Source of the DNA: Oscillospiraceae bacterium
GTDB lineage: Bacteria > Bacillota > Clostridia > Oscillospirales > Ruminococcaceae
Length of the DNA: 12,122 bases
Assembly (NCBI GenBank): GCA_020024235.1
Contig: JAHHUA010000046.1
Span: forward strand, 1 to 12,122
Direction: 5' to 3'
In this document: in pieces, positions 7,528 through 12,122 of the stretch
How positions within the stretch are numbered: the stretch's first letter is position 1
How the letters are laid out: every line of letters begins with the position of its first letter
Position numbers and translations under genes: made by a program
Notes under the pieces: generated by a model
Databases searched by the model: none
Told to the model about the DNA's origin: nothing
Seen by the model: the letters and a program-made list of their open reading frames with translations, nothing else

Positions 7528-7584
7528 CAGTATTTAAAGAAAAAACAGTATAACCTAAATAGAATTTTTACAGGTTTTGCTTTT

Positions 7585-8646
7585 TTAAACTGCATAAAAT
7601 ATGCTTTCCCAGGCAGGAATATAGTGGTTATGTCTTATATAAAGTTTATAATCGCTGTTAAGGTTTAAAATAAGTTTTGGGAGAGCGAATAAATCTTCAT
7701 TGCGGTGATAGGCTGCCACTCCCAACGCAGGTTTAAAATGGCTTATGGTATTTTTACAGCCCATAATTGTTTCATATTCTGCACCTTCCACATCCATTTT
7801 GATATAGTGAGCCACAGTACCATTTAAGATGTTGTCAACAGAGTTTAGAGGAATTTCAATGTGTTTTCCGTCACTGCCCAAAGCGGAATTTCTTCCTGCT
7901 TTATTGTTAAAAGAAAGAATTGTTTCATGGCTGTAGGAACCAATGTTATAAATTTCCACATTGCTGTATTTTTCTGTGTTTGATTTAAGTTTGCGAAAGT
8001 TTTTTGGGTCAGGTTCAAAGGCTATAATTTTTTTGGGAGTAATGTTATGCGAAAGTATTTCCTCGATGGTATCGCCGTCATATGCACCTAAGTCCACATA
8101 AACAATGTCATTTTTTAAAGGGAGAAGTTCAGTGTAGTCCTGATTGCGGGTAGTAGAAATCTCTTTTAAATAATCTATTTTTCCGCTGACTTTAAAGTTT
8201 AAAAGATTTGTAAAGACAATTTTAGAGTAATTATCAGCTAATTTATTATACACATAGTCAAAATCGCTCTCATTTTCCTTAATGTATTCTATTGTAAATA
8301 GTCCACTTCCAAAAACAGGAACATCAGGGGCATAAAGCTCATGTTTTTTTGCTATAGTATAAATTTTATTCATAAGTTCTGATTCAAATGCGGCAAATGC
8401 TAAAAGAATAATAAAATCACTGTATTCTTCTTCCAGTTTAGCCAGAGTTTTAACTTCATACCCCAAAAAAGAGTGGCCCCGTACATGGTCATCACTGGCA
8501 AAAATTTCTGAAACTTTTATACCGTAATAATCACAAACCTTCAAGATTTTAACAGCACCATCTCCCATACCGTAAATGACAATGGGTTTATTTGCTTTTT
8601 GCAGTTTGTTCCATAAATTTTCTGTTTCCGATAAAAGCTGTATCAT
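7585..8646 (-). CDS. FkbM-family SAM-dependent methyltransferase with N-terminal Rossmann-like domain
   Basis: The C-terminal half is an FkbM-type methyltransferase: DLGAYDGDT (185-193) is the SAM-binding motif I, EPDP (211-214) the acidic motif after strand 2, and KMDVEGAE (283-290) the family hallmark. FkbM proteins usually O-methylate sugars or other hydroxylated metabolites. The N-terminal part (about 1-110) contains IVIYGMGDGAVKIL (22-35), a glycine-rich dinucleotide-binding-like turn followed by a second strand with FASDD; a domain of this kind precedes the methyltransferase in some clostridial proteins, but I cannot assign its ligand. No membrane segment or signal peptide is seen, so it is cytosolic. 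The start is fixed by AGGTGG, which overlaps the gpsA stop codon, and the gap to gpsA is only 10 bases, so it is the third gene of the plsY-gpsA operon. A glycolipid, cell-surface glycan or polar lipid acceptor would fit this context, but that is inference. Confidence 0.88.
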   Translation of the reverse strand: MIQLLSETENLWNKLQKANKPIVIYGMGDGAVKILKVCDYYGIKVSEIFASDDHVRGHSFLGYEVKTLAKLEEEYSDFIILLAFAAFESELMNKIYTIAKKHELYAPDVPVFGSGLFTIEYIKENESDFDYVYNKLADNYSKIVFTNLLNFKVSGKIDYLKEISTTRNQDYTELLPLKNDIVYVDLGAYDGDTIEEILSHNITPKKIIAFEPDPKNFRKLKSNTEKYSNVEIYNIGSYSHETILSFNNKAGRNSALGSDGKHIEIPLNSVDNILNGTVAHYIKMDVEGAEYETIMGCKNTISHFKPALGVAAYHRNEDLFALPKLILNLNSDYKLYIRHNHYIPAWESIFYAV

Positions 8647-8656
8647 AAAAAACCAC

Positions 8657-9661
8657 CTATTTGTTTAAAAACCAAACTACCTCGGATTCGTGGCGTCTTG
8701 GTCTGTCCATTAAATCTTCTATTGCCTGATCCATGGATTTGTTTTCATAAAGGATTTTGTAAACCTGTGTAATTATAGGCATTTCCACATTGTATTTTTG
8801 ACATAGTTCATACGCACTTTTTGTATTTTTGTAGCCCTCCACCGTCATACCTATCTGTTTTATAGCTTCTGTCGGCGGTACACCCTGACCTATCAGCATA
8901 CCTGCTCGTTTATTCCTTGAGTGATTGCTGGTGCAGGTAACAATAAGGTCGCCAATGCCTGAAAGTCCCGCAAATGTTTCACTTTTGGCACCGCATTTTA
9001 TTCCAAGTCGTGCTATTTCGGTAATTCCCCGTGTCATAAGTGCAGCTTTTGTATTATCGCCCAGTTGTTTTCCTTCAATAGCTCCTGCGGAAAGAGCTAT
9101 TACATTTTTTAAAGCTCCACCCAGTTCCACACCGATAACATCATCACTGACATAAATTCTTAATGTGGAGGAAGAAAGACAGTCCTGAATATACTCAGCC
9201 ACTTCACGTTCATAAGATGCGGCAACAATGGCAGTGGGGATATCGGCAGCCAATTCCTCGGCATGGGTTGGACCAGATAAAATAACATATTTGTTATGAA
9301 GTTCTTCTGAAATAACCTGCGACATACGTTTTAGAGTGTCTTCTTCAAAACCCTTGGCAACACATACTACTGTAGCTTTTGGGTTTATTATATCTTTGAT
9401 TTGCTGACATACTTTTCTCATGGAGTGAGATGGGGATGCCAATATAACTATATCGCTTTGTGGTAATTTATCAAAATCGGAAGTGATATTGATTTTTTCG
9501 GGTATTTGAATTTTTGGGAGCAGCTCACAGCGGTGAGAATCCCTCATTTTTTCGGTTTTTTCCGGATTTCTACCATAAAGAGTTACTTCATGTTTTTTTG
9601 AAAACAGTACAGCAAGTGATACTCCAAAACTTCCTGCACCTAAAATGAAAATGTTGTTCAT
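8657..9661 (-). CDS. gpsA: Glycerol-3-phosphate dehydrogenase [NAD(P)+]
   Basis: GpsA reduces dihydroxyacetone phosphate to sn-glycerol-3-phosphate with NAD(P)H, supplying the backbone for membrane phospholipids. The 334-residue protein is of normal length. It shows the N-terminal Rossmann motif ILGAGSFG (6-13), SPSHSMR (76-82), the substrate-site stretch LSGPTHAEE (128-136), catalytic lysine K185 in GGALKN, GLSGIGDLIVTC (232-243) and SRNKRAG (248-254), all family signatures. The frame is open 18 codons farther upstream, but that would overlap plsY; the ATG used gives MNNIFILGAGSFG and is preceded by AAAGGAG. The upstream plsY stop is 13 bases away, so the genes are in one operon and the product is consumed directly by PlsY. 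No missing key residues. Confidence 0.97.
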   Translation of the reverse strand: MNNIFILGAGSFGVSLAVLFSKKHEVTLYGRNPEKTEKMRDSHRCELLPKIQIPEKINITSDFDKLPQSDIVILASPSHSMRKVCQQIKDIINPKATVVCVAKGFEEDTLKRMSQVISEELHNKYVILSGPTHAEELAADIPTAIVAASYEREVAEYIQDCLSSSTLRIYVSDDVIGVELGGALKNVIALSAGAIEGKQLGDNTKAALMTRGITEIARLGIKCGAKSETFAGLSGIGDLIVTCTSNHSRNKRAGMLIGQGVPPTEAIKQIGMTVEGYKNTKSAYELCQKYNVEMPIITQVYKILYENKSMDQAIEDLMDRPRRHESEVVWFLNK

Positions 9662-9674
9662 ATTTACATCTCCT

Positions 9675-10340
9675 TTACTTGTTGGAACCTGTACCGAATT
9701 TTCTCTCAGTACCATTTAAAAGGCGTTTAATGTTTTCGTGATGAGCAATGACAGGAAGACTTATAAGCACAATTCCCATAATAACTTCTGTGTAGTCAGT
9801 ACCTCCTGTGAGTTTAAGCTGTATAAAAGTGAAAAGAGGGTAGGATATCATACCTAATATAGAGGCTAAAGAAACAATTTTAATGATAAATGCCATAGGC
9901 ACATAAATGGCAAAAAGAATAAGAAAAACCACAGGATTTAAAAGCAAAACACTTCCGAAAGCGGTGAGCACACCTTTTCCACCTTTAAATCCGAAATAAA
10001 CAGGATAAAGATGACCGAGAAGTGCAGGAAAAAGTCCGAAATAAACAGGGTCAAAATTATCAATTCCCAAAAACTGTTTGAAAATAAATCTTGCCATAAC
10101 TCCGCAGATTATACCCTTTGAAAAATCAAATACCGCTGTTAAAGCAGCAGGAAGTTTTCCGTAAACACGGAGCATATTTGTCATACCTGCATTGCCGCTG
10201 CCGTGTTTTCTCACATCATCTTTTTTAAATGTTCTTGAAAACAAAACAGCAAAATTAATACTGCCTATTAAATAAGATATTACAGCCACAATAATGGCTC
10301 CTATTAAAATTTTAGGTTCTTTAAGCATTTCTAAATTCAT
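9675..10340 (-). CDS. plsY: Acyl-phosphate:glycerol-3-phosphate acyltransferase PlsY
   Basis: PlsY is an integral membrane enzyme that transfers the acyl group of acyl-phosphate (made by PlsX) to glycerol-3-phosphate, giving lysophosphatidic acid, the first committed step of phospholipid synthesis in most Gram-positives. The 221-residue sequence has several hydrophobic membrane segments and the three conserved cytosolic motifs: GSGNAGMTNMLR (47-58), GHLYPVYFGFKGGKGVLT (109-126), and HHENIKRLLNGTERK (200-214). An earlier ATG at 10358 lies across the ribosome binding site GGGAGA; the ATG at 10340, eight bases after it, is the better start. It is the first gene of an operon with gpsA, which makes its substrate. 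PlsX is not in the window. Confidence 0.96.
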   Translation of the reverse strand: MNLEMLKEPKILIGAIIVAVISYLIGSINFAVLFSRTFKKDDVRKHGSGNAGMTNMLRVYGKLPAALTAVFDFSKGIICGVMARFIFKQFLGIDNFDPVYFGLFPALLGHLYPVYFGFKGGKGVLTAFGSVLLLNPVVFLILFAIYVPMAFIIKIVSLASILGMISYPLFTFIQLKLTGGTDYTEVIMGIVLISLPVIAHHENIKRLLNGTERKFGTGSNK

Positions 10341-10397
10341 AATTATAATCTCCCACATTTTAAAAAATTTAATTTACCATTCTATATTATCAGTTTT

Positions 10398-10426
10398 TTT
10401 ATAATACTGCAACCGCCTTTTGACAA
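10398..10426 (-). promoter_or_regulatory. Promoter for the plsY-gpsA-methyltransferase operon
   Basis: Read on the minus strand, TTGTCA (10426-10421) and TATAAA (10403-10398) are separated by 17 bases. Transcription would start near 10391, about 50 bases before the plsY start codon. It lies between the end of the trkH terminator and plsY, as expected for a separate transcription unit. Confidence 0.65.
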
Positions 10427-10481
10427 AAGAAAAAATTTTTTTGTTAATTTAAAATAACTGATGTAAATGAATAAAAACTAT

Positions 10482-10575
10482 GTAAAAATAAAAAAGAAAA
10501 GAGTGTACCGACCCGCCAATCATTAGATTTTTGGTCTAACTTTTTGGGGGTCGGTACAGAGAACTTCTCTTTTCT
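10482..10575 (-). terminator. Elaborate three-tier inverted repeat acting as trkH terminator
   Basis: Three nested complementary pairs are present: an outer 9-base arm (10495-10503 with 10567-10575), a perfect GC-rich 10-base middle arm (GTACCGACCC at 10505-10514 with 10548-10557), and an inner 5-base arm (TTAGA at 10523-10527 with TCTAA at 10535-10539). On the minus strand the structure follows the trkH stop codon by about 20 bases and is followed by TTTTTATTTTTACA. It is larger than a normal intrinsic terminator but fits that role for trkH. Confidence 0.75.
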
Positions 10576-10594
10576 CTTAAATTGCAATTTTAAA

Positions 10595-11962
10595 TTATCC
10601 AACCATAATTTTGGCTTCCGGAAGAATTTCATTTTTATTTTGAGGCCCTTTCATAGCAAGTGAAATTGCAAAGGAGATAGGACCTACACGACCGATAAAC
10701 ATAAGCAGGATTAAGAACATTTTTGCCACCACTCCCGAAACCGAAGTTACACCACAGGAAAGTCCCACAGTTGCAAAGGCGGAAACTGATTCAAAAAATA
10801 CATCAACACCGCTGTAACCTGTTTCGGAAAGTGTGTGAAGAATGGAGCCAGAGGAAATTGATATTCCCAAAATTGCCATAACCATAATAGAAAGTGATTT
10901 GTAAACTGTGTTGTGAGATAATACTCTGCCAAAAACAGTAGTTTCATTTTCACCTTTGATAATAGAGTAAACTGTCATAATAACAACAGTAGCTGTGGTT
11001 ATTTTAATTCCTCCTCCTGTTGAACCGGGGGCAGCACCGATAAACATAAGAATACAGGATAGGATTTTGGTTTCGCCTCTCAAAGCAGCTATATCTATAC
11101 TGTTAAATCCAGCAGTTCTGGTGGTAACAGATTGAAAAAATGCCGCTAAAAATTTTTCACCAAGAGAAAGTTTGCCCAAAGTTTCAGGGTTTGACCATTC
11201 TGATGCCAAAAACATTATAAATCCGCTAAACAGCAATATAGCTGTACCTGTGAGGACTATTTTAGTATGCATGAGAAGTTTTTTGGTTTTTCTGTAATTA
11301 ATGACATCTCTCCATACTAAAAATCCCAGACCACCCAATATAATTAACATTGATATTGTAAAGTTTACATTTATATTCCCAACATAATTCATTAGAGATA
11401 TAAATTCCTGTTCCCTGCCTAAAATATCAAAACCGGCATTGCAAAAGCTGGAAACTGCTAAAAAAATGGAAATCCAAATACCTTCTTTCCCATATATGGG
11501 TATGAAAGTAAATGACAGCAAAATTGCACCTATCATTTCTACTGTTATAGATGCAGTAACCACAAAGCGAATTATCTTTGAAATATCTGTCAAAGAATTA
11601 CTGTTTATGGATTCCTGGGCAAGCTGCATACTTCGCAGTCCTAATTTTCTTCCCAAAGTAATGTTAAAGAATGAGGTTAGTGTTACAAGCCCCAAACCTC
11701 CTATTTGAATAAGCAGAAGTATAATCACTTGACCGAATAATGACCATTTAACGTATGTATCAAAAACAATTAATCCTGTAACACAGGTGGCAGATGTAGC
11801 CGTAAAAAGTGCGTCAATAAATCCAGTCATTTGACCGTCTTTAGAGGAAATTGGAAGCATAAGCAAAATTGTACCTGTTAAAATTACAGAAATAAAGCTT
11901 ATGGCTATTGCCTGAGCCGGGAATTTAAATATACTTGTTTTTTTACCTTTTGTTTGTATCAT
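10595..11962 (-). CDS. ktrB: Potassium uptake channel subunit, TrkH/KtrB family
   Basis: This integral membrane protein is the ion-conducting subunit of a Trk/Ktr potassium uptake system, normally gated by a cytosolic RCK protein (KtrA or TrkA). The 455-residue length and the C-terminal ending PEAKIMVG match KtrB better than the longer TrkH. Four repeated membrane-pore-membrane units carry the selectivity-filter sequences TCVTGL (59-64), CNAGF (174-178), RTAGF (282-286) and TVGLSCG (398-404), each with the conserved filter glycine. The intramembrane gating loop GAAPGSTGGGIK (309-320) and the conserved arginine R425 in FIGRVGP are present. The ATG is directly preceded by an in-frame TAA, so no earlier start is possible; the ribosome binding site AAAGGAG lies a rather long 13 bases upstream. 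The gene has its own promoter and terminator, and no RCK partner lies downstream of it; the regulator must be elsewhere. Confidence 0.93.
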   Translation of the reverse strand: MIQTKGKKTSIFKFPAQAIAISFISVILTGTILLMLPISSKDGQMTGFIDALFTATSATCVTGLIVFDTYVKWSLFGQVIILLLIQIGGLGLVTLTSFFNITLGRKLGLRSMQLAQESINSNSLTDISKIIRFVVTASITVEMIGAILLSFTFIPIYGKEGIWISIFLAVSSFCNAGFDILGREQEFISLMNYVGNINVNFTISMLIILGGLGFLVWRDVINYRKTKKLLMHTKIVLTGTAILLFSGFIMFLASEWSNPETLGKLSLGEKFLAAFFQSVTTRTAGFNSIDIAALRGETKILSCILMFIGAAPGSTGGGIKITTATVVIMTVYSIIKGENETTVFGRVLSHNTVYKSLSIMVMAILGISISSGSILHTLSETGYSGVDVFFESVSAFATVGLSCGVTSVSGVVAKMFLILLMFIGRVGPISFAISLAMKGPQNKNEILPEAKIMVG

Positions 11963-12008
11963 TTATATATATGTGCTCCTTTTTTTATTTTGAATTTTTG
12001 TATTATAC

Positions 12009-12037
12009 ATTATAACACTTTAATTTATAATTTTAAA
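12009..12037 (-). promoter_or_regulatory. Promoter for ktrB
   Basis: On the minus strand a perfect TATAAT (12014-12009), preceded by TGT as an extended -10 element, lies 17 bases from a weak -35 match, TTTAAA (12037-12032). Transcription would start near 12002, about 40 bases before the start codon. Confidence 0.6.
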
Positions 12038-12084
12038 GGAGATTTTTAACTTATTTGGACTTTAAATTTTATATATAAATCATA

Positions 12085-12113
12085 TTGTAATAAAATGGAA
12101 TATGGTGTATAAT
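12085..12113 (+). promoter_or_regulatory. Possible outward promoter for a gene beyond the right edge
   Basis: TTGTAA (12085-12090) and a perfect TATAAT (12108-12113) are spaced by 17 bases on the plus strand. This would drive a gene that starts after the window and is divergent from ktrB. The DNA here is very AT-rich, so a chance match is possible. Confidence 0.5.
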
Positions 12114-12122
12114 GAACTTAAA

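Noticed and set aside
7528..7584. Weak plus-strand hairpin AACCT...AGGTT followed by a T run, between the shared terminator and the methyltransferase stop
   Set aside because: Only five pairs with a 15-base loop, and a much stronger terminator lies just before it.
10444..10632. A 62-codon minus-strand open frame overlapping the end of ktrB
   Set aside because: It mostly translates the terminator structure in another frame and overlaps ktrB; no ribosome binding site or recognisable domain.

Overview
The window is about 12 kb of AT-rich DNA whose gene content points to an anaerobic low-GC Gram-positive bacterium, most likely a member of the Clostridia. The signs are a large single-chain pyruvate:ferredoxin oxidoreductase, separate secD and secF genes, a PlsY/GpsA phospholipid pair, a KtrB-type potassium channel subunit, strong AGGAGG-like ribosome binding sites and good TTGACA/TATAAT-type promoters. 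I cannot name the genus from sequence alone. No rRNA, tRNA, CRISPR array, insertion sequence or phage gene was seen, so the window reads as core chromosome.

Layout, plus strand, left half: a small ComFB-family protein (44-364); a MazG-like all-alpha nucleotide pyrophosphohydrolase with its own extended -10 promoter (517-843) and a downstream terminator; a gene-free stretch of about 500 bases holding a strong promoter and a long leader with two near-identical hairpin-forming repeats; the pyruvate:ferredoxin oxidoreductase gene nifJ (1361-4915) with a strong terminator; then a secD-secF operon (5177-7481) with a near-consensus promoter and a terminator shared with the opposite strand.

Layout, minus strand, right half: the operon plsY-gpsA-FkbM-type methyltransferase, transcribed from about 10390 down to 7585, and the potassium transporter gene trkH/ktrB (11962-10595), which ends in an unusually elaborate three-tier inverted repeat. 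A plus-strand promoter at the right edge probably serves a divergent gene outside the window.

How the genes work together: GpsA makes glycerol-3-phosphate and PlsY acylates it, so the first two genes of the minus operon are consecutive steps in membrane phospholipid synthesis. SecD and SecF form one membrane complex that assists protein export. NifJ is the central anaerobic pyruvate-oxidising enzyme and stands alone. The most interesting unexplained element is the pair of 21-base hairpin repeats (44-base period) in the nifJ leader, which looks like a cis-acting RNA or tandem operator that I do not recognise.
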